Source of the DNA: Paragordius varius
Taxonomy: Eukaryota > Nematomorpha
Reading direction: 5' to 3'
Assembly (NCBI GenBank): GCA_964247055.1
Contig: OZ176051.1
Span: 13,268,001 to 13,332,000, forward strand
DNA: 64,000 nucleotides
The position numbers and the translations under genes are program-made. The notes beneath the pieces are model-generated. The model was not told the origin of the DNA. It saw nothing but the letters and a program-made list of their open reading frames with translations, and made no database searches. Shown here piece by piece: positions 1 to 14,100 of the stretch (its first letter is position 1; the number at the start of each line of letters is the position of its first letter).

Positions 1-430
1 AAAACCAAATAGCTTTGAGAAAACTATTATGTGTTTGTTAGGACCAGGGCGGTATTGTGCATCAAGGACTTGCTAAAACATCAATACACAGTGCTATCAC
101 CTACAATGATTAATTAAAACCATGCATTAATGAAAAAACAACCGGAATAAGCCAGAAGATTTGCAATTAGAGTTCGCAACAAGAATATGTTTTCAGTATC
201 AAGATTAGTAAAAACTACCGCAAAATCGTAATGAGTATTTTTTCCATATGCGTCATTTCCTGACTTATCGCCATCTGATTATTACCTCTTACAATGGAGA
301 CGTTTGCAGAGCATGTAATAATTCGTAAGACATTCAAAAATGGCTAAAACGGTTTGCCGCAAAAGCCAGTCAGTTTTTTGTCATGATATAATACATGAAT
401 TGACGAAGTGTGTAAAAGCCAATGGACAAT
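1..430 (+). mobile_element. Decayed mariner transposase, C-terminal half (cut by window edge)
   Basis: Plus-strand translation in shifting frames gives pieces of a mariner (Tc1/mariner, DDE/D) transposase: a block starting DQGGIVHQGL near 45-75, then QLKPCINEKTTGISQK, then FPDLSPSDYYL near 265-300, which matches the family signature SPDLAPSDYxLF. A C-terminal stretch near 340-430 resembles the usual 'EWFASKP..FF..GIHKLPERWEKCVASDGQ' end in scattered residues. Several stops and frame changes show it is long dead. Its 5' half lies outside the window, and no terminal inverted repeat was identified. Confidence 0.75.
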
Positions 431-815
431 AATTATGTTAAAATAAATAATTTTCCCTTTATTGCGTATTTTTTACTAATAAACCGGTAAAGAAATATGA
501 ATACACCTGTTATTTATTAAATCCCTGTTTAAATAATTATGATATATCAAGTTTAAATTGCTAAAGAATAAAATGGTTAGTTTTCATTTTTAAGCTTAAA
601 GTTTAATATTTAATCCAAACATTGATACTATCATTGTGATTAATTATATTTAATTCTTTGACGTGGTAACAAAGTTTTTATCAATTATTAGCTAAATAAT
701 ATATGCTTTATCATTTATTTTACTAACATTTATATTTTGATTCATGGTATATATAAATCTGATCACACAATTAAGTTAAAAACCCAAATATATATAATAT
801 TATAAGCTGAAGGAA
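431..815. other. Intergenic, 3' of serpin
   Basis: AT-rich sequence between the mariner relic and the serpin stop codon. Apart from the poly(A) signal listed separately, nothing is recognised. Confidence 0.6.
714..719 (-). promoter_or_regulatory. Poly(A) signal AATAAA for serpin
   Basis: A canonical hexamer on the minus strand about 97 nt past the serpin stop, the only well-placed one in the 3' flank. The position is seen; its use is inferred. Confidence 0.5.
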
Positions 816-2708
816 TTATTTAGGATCCGAAAATCGCCCTTTAAATACTATAGCGGTTTTGTCTTTAATTAGGTAGTATAGGAAAGGAGTGTTGATGTAG
901 GTTGGTTCACTAAGGGATCTAAAAGAAAATCCGATGACAGTAACAGCGGCACCTTCTGTACCTTCCTCATTAACCTTAAGTTTCACTTGATGATCGATTT
1001 TACTCAGCGTCAAATTTGCATTTCCTTTTATTACTCGGTTCATGTACCTATGTAGTTAAAGACTTATAATTAATATATATATTATGATGACGCAAATTTC
1101 ACATACAACAGAGGATACCCCTTACGGCTTATATTGACTGATTGTTAAAAAACATTTAATATACGGCGCCTATAAGGTAAAATATTCCTTTAATATGCAC
1201 TTTTCTTCATCTTAAAAATTTTTTCGATGTATGGTTTAAGACGACTTAAAAAAGCCCTATGCAAATATTAAGCCATTACACAAAATGGGTGTTATTTAAC
1301 GGAGTCTAAACGGAATTAAAGTTTCCATATATCGGTTATAAATAACTTTATGCTAAAAAAATGAAAAGTAGGAAACAATGTTATACAAAATGTAAACGGG
1401 CCAACTTAATAAATGGTTGACAATTTAATATTTTTTTCAGGAATAATGTATCCATAATGCATTACTCTTTGTGACAAGTTAACTCCTGACTAAGCGTTTC
1501 CAAAACATTGAGTTTATAATTTATATCCATACGCGGCATTACGAATGTATCAAAGTTAGTAGGGGATACACCATCAAGTTGGTCCAAAAATTTTGGATTT
1601 TCTCCAACCTTTGACTCTAATTCATTTATATCCCTGTTTGTGGGTACGACAAGCACAAATTTGTAATTCTTACTATGGTAGGGTATCACATATATTTCAG
1701 ATCCCAATGTGCCAGAACTAACATGCACAAGTGGAATGGACGAAGCAGAGAGCATATCGATTTCTTTTTCACCGCTTACGCCAAAAAATTTACCTTTGAT
1801 AGTTCTATTATTATTTTAAATATAATATATATAGTTAATGGGAGAATTAAGGAAAACATTTTATCTGCTAAAATATTTTTTTGTGTGGCGTGTCACTGGT
1901 TTATAATAAACAAATAAAATTTTTTTTATATGATGAAGTAAATAAAGCTTACTCGTCAAATTTCTGAGTCCATTTATTTTTAAAATAGAGGGTTGGTGTA
2001 GCCATTAATGCTGTCATAGGATCGATCTCTTGTATAGCGTTTTGAATCATTCCCATCGTTTCATTTTTGATTATACCATTAATAAAGCTACGTGTATTTA
2101 AGTTTGCGAAATCTACAGAAAAAATTTCTCCCTTAATATGACCGGACATGTATTTTAAATTGTTGTTGATGGCGAACCCTCGCTGGACAAACATGTTATT
2201 GCTTAGGCGTAATATTTCTGTATCCTTGTCCAATTGTTGAAGGAGAGCTCTTGTTTTCCTTGAGTGGATTAGGTGAGGTAGGGTTGGACACGTCGTACCT
2301 ATATTAATCAAAGATTAATATAAGCGATATACTATTTCTATAAATATTGATAACACCTTTGAGAACAAAATGCAACCGCTAAAAGTTCTTTAAATGTAAA
2401 TTAAAATGCCCCCTGTATTTTATGTATATATATATATGTATACCTAATTGGATCAGAGTAAACGCCATAATAAGATTCAATGGGGAAAATACGTAGTCAG
2501 GCCCATTGGCAACTAAAGGTTTTCTTGATAACATTGAGCTGAATAGCATTTGTTGTTCAAGTTGAGGATTGGTAGGATTATAGGGTCTATTGTCCTCGAC
2601 GGGAAAGTTTATCCTATGGTTATGTAGAGTATTTTGTCTTTGTCCATCGATTTGGTGATTTTTGAACACAAGTATAAGCACGGTGAGACATGTAATAAAT
2701 TTCAACAT
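816..2708 (-). CDS. Secreted serpin (serine protease inhibitor), complete, 4 exons, 387 aa
   Basis: Exons on the minus strand, in reading order: 2708-2444, 2298-1953, 1804-1484, 1047-816. All junctions are GT-AG and the phases agree; 387 aa is normal for a serpin. Residues 1-22 (MLKFITCLTVLILVF..DGQ) look like a signal peptide. Helix B carries FSPLNLIMAFTLIQLG, s3A carries ALMATPTLYFKNKW, and the sheet B/C region EIYVIPYHSKNYKFVLVVP. The hinge is NEEGTEGAAVTV (337-348), small-residue rich as in inhibitory serpins, followed by NTPFLYYLIKDKTAIVFKGR. Counting as in alpha-1-antitrypsin (hinge Gly340 as P15) puts P1 at Arg354 and P1' at Ser355, predicting a trypsin-like target. Odd point: the usual 'vNAiYFKG' Asn of s3A is replaced (ATPTLYFKN). 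It probably acts outside the cell by covalent suicide inhibition; its target protease is unknown. Confidence 0.92.
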
Positions 2709-2777
2709 ATTTTTGGCAAAAAATATTATGGAGAAATAAAAATTGTGAATAAATAATAATGGTAGACTTCGTCCTTT

Positions 2778-2785
2778 TTTATATA
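2778..2785 (-). promoter_or_regulatory. Putative TATA box of serpin
   Basis: TATATAAA on the minus strand about 70 nt upstream of the serpin ATG, followed by a GC-containing stretch where transcription could begin. In DNA this AT-rich such a match is weak evidence; spacing is the main support. Confidence 0.35.
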
Positions 2786-3669
2786 TAAATATCTTAATTT
2801 AAAGAGGTTGCTTAAATAAGGCTTTTACGTTTATATCAAGGTTAATAGTGCTCTGCTGTACAGTTGGATGACTGACTCATTCACCTTGGCATATATTCAA
2901 AATCAATATTTGATTTGATATATTTTATACCCTTTTTTTATATATTCACCTATAAGTCTGACTATATGGTAATTAAATTGAATTTTTTTTTCCAATAACA
3001 ATGTAAATATTTGCATGGTAAAAATACGTAAATGATCCAAAATATATTCATCATGCTTAACAAGTTTTAATAAAATTGGTAATATAAAAACTTTATATTA
3101 AATGTATATATTTTTAATTATTTTTTAATTAAATTTGGTTAAAATGATCGATAAAGACTAAAAATGTTAACTACATATGAATAAAGAGTTATTTTTTCTG
3201 ATGACACATACTCCATAGGGTTACTTATGAAATATACATTTTGACTAAAACAGCTAATATGACACTTATAGGAGATCAAATAAATTATTATTTATTGTTT
3301 TATATCTAATATATATGTATATATAATAATTGTAGAAATAATTAAAAAAAATGATAACATATGTAAAATATTTGCACTGTTGTGAGGGTGTGTTTTGTGT
3401 TTATATGGAGACATAAAGAAATTAATTTATATATTACAATTTTTCTCAATATATATACCTATATTCGAAAATAGCAGGTCAAACATTATTGAGGGCAAAA
3501 AAATTGTCCTTGTTAATATTTATTTTGTATATACAAGAGTTAAATTGTTTTATTTATAGATCATCGCTGATCCTTAAGTTTAAAAAGTTTTTGGCTTTAA
3601 CATTGAAATGTAAGATAACAATACAATATAATCACATTTTGGGGGCGTAATTAAATTATTTTGTGATAG

Positions 3670-3675
3670 TTTATT
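3670..3675 (-). promoter_or_regulatory. Possible poly(A) signal of GRK gene
   Basis: AATAAA on the minus strand about 255 nt past the GRK stop codon. Other AT-rich variants are possible, so this is tentative. Confidence 0.3.
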
Positions 3676-3930
3676 ATTTATAATTGATGTGTCTGTATAT
3701 TGCTCCATTTAGCCTTAAGTTACGAATTGCAGATATCATATATTTACTGTAAAGTGTCACCCCAACGGCATATCATATTAATTGTGGTGCATGACCTATT
3801 ATTCTCATTTTTGTTATAATAATATTAGATGTTTTTGTACAAAATAAGACCATACTACTATTTATAAATATAAGTACATAATTTATATGAGTGTGTGGAA
3901 TATTCCACCAATATGCCTGCATCATTAACA

Positions 3931-5872
3931 TTAATGTGCATGAAAATTTGCATTTTGACTTGAAGAGCTATCTCTTTGTTTTGCGTTTCGCCAATTATTA
4001 TCTGGTGTTTGGGGGTTGTTATTTCCGTACCTAAGCCCTCCTGATTTAGGGTTTGAATTAGGTCCAGCCGGTGATAAAGGATTAGTATTATTATAAAAAT
4101 TGGCGTTAGGGGAGACTGAGATATCAGAACGGACACTGTATTGTGATGTGAGGGAATGTTGATGTTGATTTTGTCTATTAATATTAACAGGGGGAGGATG
4201 ACTAGGTAATTGATAATTGCCGTGAGGATTGTATGTTTGAGGTGTCGTACTACTGCTTGTCGTCCCATACATTTTACTAGCTTTTTTAGCCATGGTGGCC
4301 AACAATTCTTGGCTGTGTTTAAATGTGACACACAACGTATTTATCCACTCTTTGAGGCCAACATCATCCTGAAAGGTGGGGGGAAGGGTAAATATGTATA
4401 AATACAGTATGCACATTTATAATATTGGTCAATTCACATTATTTTCACGGGTGATTGGTAATCCAGTAGCGTATGGATAAACCAAACAAATGGTTGATAT
4501 TACAATCCTATGTCACTGCAATAAATGTGTTTATTTAATTATGGACAAAATTCGCTCTGTATTACCAATTGGCCAACAATGTGAATTTACCAGCATTAAT
4601 GCCCAATTTAAAATTTTGTAAAAAAACCATTATTTTATATCGCCAGAACTAGTGTTCTATCAGGTAGTATTAACTGGGCCTACGTATTAAATTGGTATGT
4701 AAAAAATGCTATTTTGTTATATAATTTAAATAAATAAATATCAAAATAAAAGCCAAACAAAACCATATATTACTTTGTGTCAACTTTGATAATATTCGCA
4801 CAAACAGTTCCACCGAAATATATTAATATAAATACATGGATAATAAGCATTTTAAGTTATAAATTTATTACTTGTTGGGTTAATATAATCTTTTCTTTCA
4901 TTTTCATGTTTATAATTATGCACTGTTCACCCTTGATCACCATGAATTCAGGATCGACGGATGCGATTTGGTCCATAAATACCAGCTAAAAAACATAATT
5001 TATATTGTTATTAAACATTAGAAAGTTTATTAATTAACAAAATTACGTTTCAAAAAACTTAAAGCAGCGTGCCTGCAAAACAAAAACAAAATAAGTTGTT
5101 CATATAATACTTCAGGTTTTCCCGATTCCGGGTATAATTCAAGTCGATTCGGGTATAATTTAACATACCGAGTTTGCCAGGCTGAGGCAAAAGGACCCCC
5201 AAGTTTTTTAAGGTAGCCATGTATGATACAATCAGATTCTATATATGCATTAAATTACTCGAGATATATATATATATATTTAAAACCATTTGAAATATTT
5301 TAGTTAAAATTATGCATAGTAAAATTATATCTGTTTAATTGTAAAGATATTCTTGTTAAAACCGTTTGTTAACATATATCGTTGTGAGTTCCGTCTCTAT
5401 TTCATATTATTGGATAATTGTAATTATATATAATAAATGGCCCTTAATTAGTTATTTTTACTTTTTGTAAGTGTTGTTAAATTAAACTATTTGCTCTAAA
5501 TATTCGTATATACCCTTTTCATCAGCATCAAATTTGGTTTTTTGTTTGTTTCGTTTTTTAGCCTCTAATTTATCAGTTTCTTGGTTAACTACATCAAACA
5601 CCGTTTCTAACATGATAAATAACAATATATAATTATGCATATATACCATATACACTTCCTTGAACAATTCGAATTCACCCTAAAATAAATTACGTGTTTT
5701 TTAAGATTAAAAATTACCTATATTTTATATTTAGATAATGAAATTTTGTTTCAAATTAAATTAAACCAAGTCATAGAGATATATTTCATATTCATAATCA
5801 GTTATATTAGCCCGAAAACACATAATTTATTTTTAGGGTGAATTTAATTAGTTCAAGATGTGTATTGTAAAT

Positions 5873-5909
<37 letters not shown>

Positions 5910-6946
5910 AAAGTATTTTAGTAAAGATGCTTAAATAATGCTAAAAAAATATTTAAAAAACTTTTTAAATCGATTGGGTATATAAACCCTCCCTTTCGAA
6001 ATAAAATATTCCAGGCATGTTACAATACTTTGTCACATTATGTTGTTTAAAAAACCGAACTTAAAGTTCTAGAATATTAGTTCAATATTTAACCACTAAA
6101 AAATTTTAATATTTTACAGTATTTTCTAATCGTTTTTACACAATCATTGGAGTATGGTTATTAATAAATATAAAGATTAAATAGTTATCTAATGTTACTC
6201 AACAATTATAAAAGTTAATAAATACATAAAAACTCAAACATATAACCTGCAATCTCCTCTTGCCATCGTTCTGATATGACTATGGGAAAATTTTTATAAA
6301 TCTCCTGATCGGATTCAGTTAACTAGGGATAATAAAAACAGAATAAAGTTATTAATTATTACAATAATAAAACTATGTATATACATTTTATCATATCTTT
6401 TATTTAAGGACTTAAATTGCATTGATGCTCTTGGCGCATGAAGCTTTAACAAATGGATATAGTAAGAAAGGTATATAAAGTTTTAGTTTAAATTTTATAT
6501 TTTCCCTCCTTTAAAATTGGATTATTGCCCAAAAACATCGCAATTTTTCCCTTATTGGAAACGTTAATCTAGTTTATGAATTAATTTATAAGTTTTAATA
6601 AATTATTTAGTAGATTCGCTCCAAAAATGGCATATACGACCAAAAATAAAAAAATCTTTTAAAAAAATCTATTGTATAACCCTTCTTACCATTTTACTCT
6701 AAAAAGTTGTGCCCTATAATATTTAAATTTTTATAAAAACTGGCAAGAAAAGCGAGCGTAAAATCAAGCAAACAAAACTTTAATTCCTTTGGTGTCTTCC
6801 TCATCGAAAGAGCCAATATCAAAAGCATCGGCAGCATTGACTTCCCCCCGAGGGGGTATGAGAGGCGGCGGATATCTCCGCATGTAAACCATGGTCCAAT
6901 CTACACCCAAAAAGAATGGATGTTCTTTCACTTCAATCGCTCTGTT

Positions 6947-7019
<73 letters not shown>

Positions 7020-8419
7020 ATTATGAAGAAATTTTTTACCAAATTAAAAGACTAATGGATTTAAAAAGCAAAAGAAAGTTCATCCAGTTCAATCGTAATG
7101 TAACACACTTCCATATATTAAATTAAACATGGGTTATTTTAGAAGAATTAAAAACCGGAAAAAAACGATACGGTATTATAGAAAAAAAACGGTTGTATAT
7201 TATAGTAATAGGTTTAATTGTATTTTAATAAATTTGTTATTTTTTCGGTTCAATTTTTGATAATGTTCTCAACTTTTAGGTTATTTTTTAACAATAATTT
7301 AAGATTTTTATCAAAATACAATATAACAAATAAGGGAAACAACCTATAAGAAAAATAAAATAGGTTTGATAATTTATTGTAAACAGTGGTTATATGAACA
7401 ATTGTTAAACTAAAATATTTTTATCAGTAAGTGATATTGCTACATAATGATGTACGCCGCATTTCTAATTATAATTGCAGATTATTTTTAGTTGCTATAA
7501 AATATTTAAACTCTTATATTTAACGAAAATAATATAGCAGGCGTAAACGTAATTAAAATATAGGTAGGTATTATATAAAGAGCCATCAACCCTAACAAAC
7601 TTTCATTATTTTTGTATTTAAAGTTAAGGTGAATACTAATTTCATACCATATATAGTATGTGATAGCTAAATAGATTTAAAAATAATAACATAATCTATG
7701 ATTTTGATTGCCTTTTTATGAGACAATCTCTTTAAAAATAAAAATTAAACTCTCCACCCGGGGTAAAAAAATTTGATTTTGTACTTTATATTTGCTTCAA
7801 GTTTTTAATAGTGTTTACACATATATACCCATTTCCACAGCAACCCAATCTATGTTCTACATCACGAGCCAAAAGTCCCTCAAGCAAAGACTTCACCTCG
7901 GGCGTAAAAGTGTTTGGTAATTCAACATCCTTAAAATATAAAAAATAGTTTATAATGTTACTTAAATTAATATTATACAAAATGTTTGATAACATAAAAT
8001 AGAATAGAATTTTGACACAGAGAGTGGCAATATATTATTATAAAATGTATTTTACTATGGATGACCAGGAGTATTTAATACGTTTAAACAACTTTTACAA
8101 TGAATCTTATGATATTTTAAAAACATTTATATATACATTTCGAAAAGTACAAAAAAAATTAAATTTGACGGACATAACATAAAAATTAAAAGACAAATAT
8201 TTTTTCTAAAAGACAACCATACTTTTTAAAGCCTTAATTTTTGTCATATAAGCTATTTAATTGCAATTGTAAAGTAAGGAATTGATTGTGCTAGTAATAT
8301 ATAACTCTATTTCAGACTTTGCCATTTAAAACAATGAGTTATATTGAAATAAATCAAAATTTAAAAAGTATGTTTGTCTTTTACGTTTTGTCCGTATAAT
8401 TTGAGTTTTTACTGTATAA

Positions 8420-8454
<35 letters not shown>

Positions 8455-10325
8455 TAATTTAGCAAGCTGACAACATTCTAAAATAAATTACCAATTATGT
8501 CATCAAATAATTATTTAATGAAATGGGGTGTGTTTTAATAACTTATTAACTTAACAATAAAAAAATAACAGTACATTTGATAATATATATAAGAAGTTGA
8601 CCATAATTTAAACAATTTACAATATATCTGCAACAAAATAACCATAAACAATCATTTACATAAGTGTATAAGGGAAAAATTCCAATAATAACTTCCTTCG
8701 ACAGCTTTCAAAAGCCAGCAAAAGTAAAAATTTTCTATTAATAAATAATCACCAATTAATTTATAATATAAAACGTTAAATAATGTACAAAAGTAAAAAG
8801 TGTCATTGCTAAAAAAAATTTTTTTGATGATACATATTTCACAATATTTCGTTAACAAAAAAATTCTTTCATAACATACCATTGTTAATGTCATTCTATC
8901 AATTTCGTGTTTATCCTTCGTTTTGTGCTGACGAAATGGACTGTGACTAGTATACAAAGGAGATATACATTCACGCATTAAAGAAAATTATTGCATAACG
9001 TAATATAAATGATTTGTAAAATAAAAAAATATAAATATTTTTTGTGTTCAAAAAAAAGATAAGATTTTATAATTTGTTTCGTAGTAATAAAATAGAAAAA
9101 AAATAGATAAAAAATCGTCTTTTTATGTAAAAAAATAGTCCTCCTTGTACTAACACTTGAAAAAATTGATAATTACATTTAACAATTGCACATCTAAATT
9201 ACCACTAAAACTTCTATACCTTATAAAATTATCAGCTATATTGCGTATCTAAACTAAAAAATATATTTAATTTGACATATATTTTATCATTCTTTATGTT
9301 TCCGACTCTAGTTTATGACAAATAAATCAAAATTTAATCATTATGATATACCATTAACAATTTAATTTCACCATCGAACAATTCAAATTTACCCTTGAAC
9401 AATTCAAATTTACCTTTAAATATATTATATGTTTTTTAAGATTTAGAATTACCTATATTTTATATATTTTTGAAAAATAAAATTTTGTTTCAAATAAAAT
9501 AATACTGAAAAAATAATAAACTATGTCATAACGAGTAATATTTTATATTAAAAATGAGTTACATTAGTTCAAAAACGCATAATTTATTTTTAGAGTGAAT
9601 TTAAATTGTTCAAGGGTGGTCATTTAGAATTGTTCGAACAAGGGTGAAATTGAATTGTTCGAACAAGGGTGAATTTGAATTATTCAAGGGTGGTCAATTT
9701 GAATTGTTCGAACAAGGGTGAAATTGAATTGTTCGAACAAGGGTGAATTTGAATAGTTCAAGGGTAAATTTAAACTGTAAATGGTAATTTATTATATACC
9801 GAGATACACAAGTCAAACAAATAGTTTAAGGTTGTGAAAAGTAGATTGATAAAATTACCCTTTAAGTAATTTGTAAAGCATACAACCGAGTGAAAACCAA
9901 TCTGCAGAGCTATCATAGGGGGTTCCTTTGCTTAAAACTTCAGGGGCCATATATCCATGCGTACCTCTAAAGTTAGTTGCAAAACAATTTTTTAATAAAA
10001 TATATACCATTTACAGTTCAAATTCACCCTCGAACAGCTCATATTCACCCTAAAAATAAATTATATGAAATTTCGGTCTAATATAACTCATCATTATTAA
10101 AATTAAATATATTTTTATGACGCAACGTTTATAATTTTTTCAGTATTATTTTGATTACATACAAAATTTCTTTTTTCAAAAAATATAAAAAAGTATAGGT
10201 AATATATATTTTTAAAAACACACAATTTATTTCAGGGTGAATTTGAATTGTTCAAGGGTGAATATGATTGAATTGTTCAAGGGTGGTCAATTTGAATTGT
10301 TTAAGGGTGAATTTGAACTGTAAAT

Positions 10326-10360
<35 letters not shown>

Positions 10361-11091
10361 AATATATATTGTATATAAAAAGTATAAAAATAAAACTTAC
10401 ACGGAGGCATGAGGTTTTTTCTTGGAAAAATCACAAGCCAAACCCAAATCCGAAATTCTAACATGCCCATTTTCATCAAGTAAAATGTTTGCTGGCTATA
10501 TAGTTATGTTGTATAAAAAATATTTTGTAACTCAAAATCAATAAAATAAGCATTTTTAAATAAACAGCACCTATAATAAATAAATTAATGATATTTAATT
10601 TAGGGTCTAGTTTTCCAAACGATTATTAAGTTGTTTCTCACAACCCTTTTGGTCGGAATTGGCCTTACATATTTCTATTATAATGCTTTAATCTATAATA
10701 TGATATATATAATTTAAATATATAGTATGAGTAATCATACATTGATAGAACGATATTAATTATTGCTAAAAAGTAAAGACAACAAAAGGCAGTATAATTG
10801 GCTAATAATAGTAAAAGAGAAAAATATTACTAAAAACCAATAATAATGACCTTTGTTGTATTTACTATTTGGCAATAAATAATAATATTTAATATGATAT
10901 ATAATTTAAACTGTAATTATTGAATGTAAAGAATAATACTCTAAAGTACAACTTTAATAGTTTTTCCCACATAAAAAATCATCGGAATGCAAAATACAAC
11001 TCATAACTAAAATTATCCCTACTTTAGAAGATAAAAAAAATCTTTTATTTTCAACAAAAAAAAACAAATGTATTTATATCATTTTTAATAA

Positions 11092-11126
<35 letters not shown>

Positions 11127-14100
11127 GAAAAATATTTTGTTAAAAAACACTAACAAAACTGATCGAAAAAAAGCAAACCTTTAAATCACGATATACTACG
11201 TATCGACTATGCATATGTTCTAAACCAAGGATTATTTCTGAAGCATAAAATCGCATTTCTTCTTCACTAAATACTCCGTGTTGAGATAAATGATAGTGTA
11301 AATCACCCCCTAGGAATTGTAAAAATATAAAAAAAATAGAGTAAAAATGGAAATATACGTACAAAATGTAAATATATAAAGAAAATGAGTTTTTTTTCAA
11401 CAGGCAATCATACTTTTTTAAACCATAATTTTTTTCATATAAATTATCAAATGTCAATTGTAAAATATATTATTGTCAGAATTTCCAATTTTTGAAAAAT
11501 GATCTTTATTTAAAAATAATCCTGATTTAAAAATTGTGGCCATCTTTTTAAAACAATATTTGTCTTATGTTATGTTTTGTTTTAAATTTACCAGAAAATA
11601 ATACTAAACAAATAAATATAGTTGATTATAAATATTGTGGATTAAAAATGTATGAATATATAAACAGATTTAATAATTAAGAATAATGTTTATATTAAAA
11701 TAAATAATGGACCCTAAAAAAATTTATTTTCTAAATTATAAGAGTTTTTACTATCTAATGATAAGTGAGCTAGTTTATTATATAAAAACTCATTTATATA
11801 TATCAAACATTTCCCATTTACAGTATGCATTTTAATGGTTGCTTATTTCACACTATAGGGTAGGGTAATTTGCAACACAGTAATGTATGGAAAAAACAAT
11901 AAAATGTTGAAACAATATTTTTCTTTCTTTTTTCCATACACTACTGTTGTGTTGCAAATTGCCTAACTATAGTGTGAAATAAGCAACCATAAATGCATAC
12001 TGTATAGTGCATTAATTAAAATTAAATACAGTCATGTATACTTTATTTTATAAAAAAATTATTTTCTTTCGTTAAATGGGTAAGAATATTTGTTAAAGAA
12101 TGGAAAAAATAAGAGCTCTATGGTATTAATGATATTATATTCATCAAAAAAGTATAAGAATTACCATTAAGCTCTTGTTTTTTCCATTTTACCCATTAAA
12201 ACGAAAAAAAATAAATTTTTGATAAAATAAAGGATACAAACATGACTGTAAATCAAAATTGCAAATATCAATCAACACATTATTATTATGTTTTCTCAAA
12301 AAAATCAATGTTTCAATTAATTTAAAAATTATAATAATATGTTTATTTGTTTTACCATTCATGAGGTCCAGTATAAAAGCTAATTTATCAGTGGTTTGGA
12401 ATGCATATGTCATACAAACTATGAATGGACACTGAACCTATCATAAAAAATATTAATATTAAAAATATTTATTAATTTCCATTATAGATGATGTAAAAAA
12501 ATTTGAAAATATATATACACATATAATTTACAGATCAAATTCACCCTTAAACGATTCAAATTCACCCTCAAGCAATTTAAATCTACCCTGTTTTTAGGAT
12601 TAAAAACTACTCAAAACTTTTTGAAAATGAAATTTTATTTAAAATCAAAATAGATTATCTCATCAAGACATATGTTATATTAATGATGAGTTATATTAGC
12701 CCGAATACACAAATTATTTTTAGGGTGAATTTAAATTGTTCGAGAAGGTTGAATTGTTTAAGGGTGAATTTGAATTGTAAATGGTATGTATTTATAAAAA
12801 AATCTATATTTTTGGTGGATTATCTGTTCATTTTTGCTTAAAAGCTTTAAATATGGAATAAAACTTATTTAGCTAACTTTATAAAAATTATGAAATTTTC
12901 GTAAATTGCAATTGTGAAAAAAAATTTTTATTAGAAATATTAAAAAAATACCCCTGTAGAAACTAAAGATAGCATGATACGTTCATTGATAGCTAAAGTT
13001 TCACCCTGTTTCATTTTAATACGTTTTTTATCGAGACATTTCATAGCATACCTAAATAATGTATCATATAAAAATTAAAACTATACGGAAAAAAACTTAA
13101 AAATATAAAGACATATGTTTTTTCTAAAAATCATAATTTTTAAATCTTTCTTAATTTTTTTAATATATAACTAACATTGTTTAAAATAACAAAGTGTGAA
13201 TATAGAGATATATATAACAATTGTAACTAAAAGGCTTATATATTATGGAAAAATTGCGCTAACATTTTAACCAATAAATACTTTATTTCGAAAAAATTCA
13301 ATTTAATCATATATAAATTACTGTTTTGGGTTACAGAATAGGGATTATAGATATGAAAACTGGTAATAAATCTATTATATCATTTAAAAAATATAATCAA
13401 CTAGTTTTTGTAGTAAAAAATTAAGGTTTGAAACAGTAGGGTGGGTTGTTTTTTATAAAAAGCAAAATATTTGTCTTTATATTTTAAAGTATTTTTTTGT
13501 CCGTAGAAGATTGTAAAAATAATTATTTTTTAAAAAAATTAATTTGTTTAAATAATATTTTTTATAATTTTTTATTTTCCCATTAATAATTTAAGGTATT
13601 TTAAACCAAATAATAATAATTAAAAAATAATAAAATTTATCTCCCGTTACTAATAAGATTCATAAATATTTATTAATAGTAAATAAAAATATTATTATAT
13701 ATATATATATAGGCCATTAAAAATATTAATTTCTTTTTGGAAAAAAATTGACCACACAAAAAATCGATAAAAAATGCTTACAAAAAATAATAAAAAATAT
13801 AAAAAAAGATAAAAGCGTAAATTTGTAATCATTATTTAAGTATTTATCGATTATTAAACATTATTTGAGAGGACCAACATTTACATATAAATAATTTAAT
13901 TTATTCGCGGTAAAAAAATCATTATAAAAATTATTAAAAAATCATATTTTATCTAATATAAAAACTAGTCAAAAATTTACAACACGCCATTGAATTTACA
14001 AATAATTTTGAATAAAAGCAGTTTTTTTGGTTTGAAACAAAAATTATAAAACATAAAACAAAATTATAAGGGTAAAAAAATATGGAATATAGATTTATAC

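Larger units (their letters stand above)
2709..3930. other. Intergenic between GRK 3' end and serpin 5' end
   Basis: About 1.2 kb of AT-rich DNA, holding the serpin upstream region and the GRK 3' flank. No further gene or repeat family is recognised. Confidence 0.5.

Noticed and set aside
6764-7126. Tyr-Ile repeat proteins on both strands
   Set aside because: They are translations of the (TA)n microsatellite joined to GRK exon 16, not separate genes.
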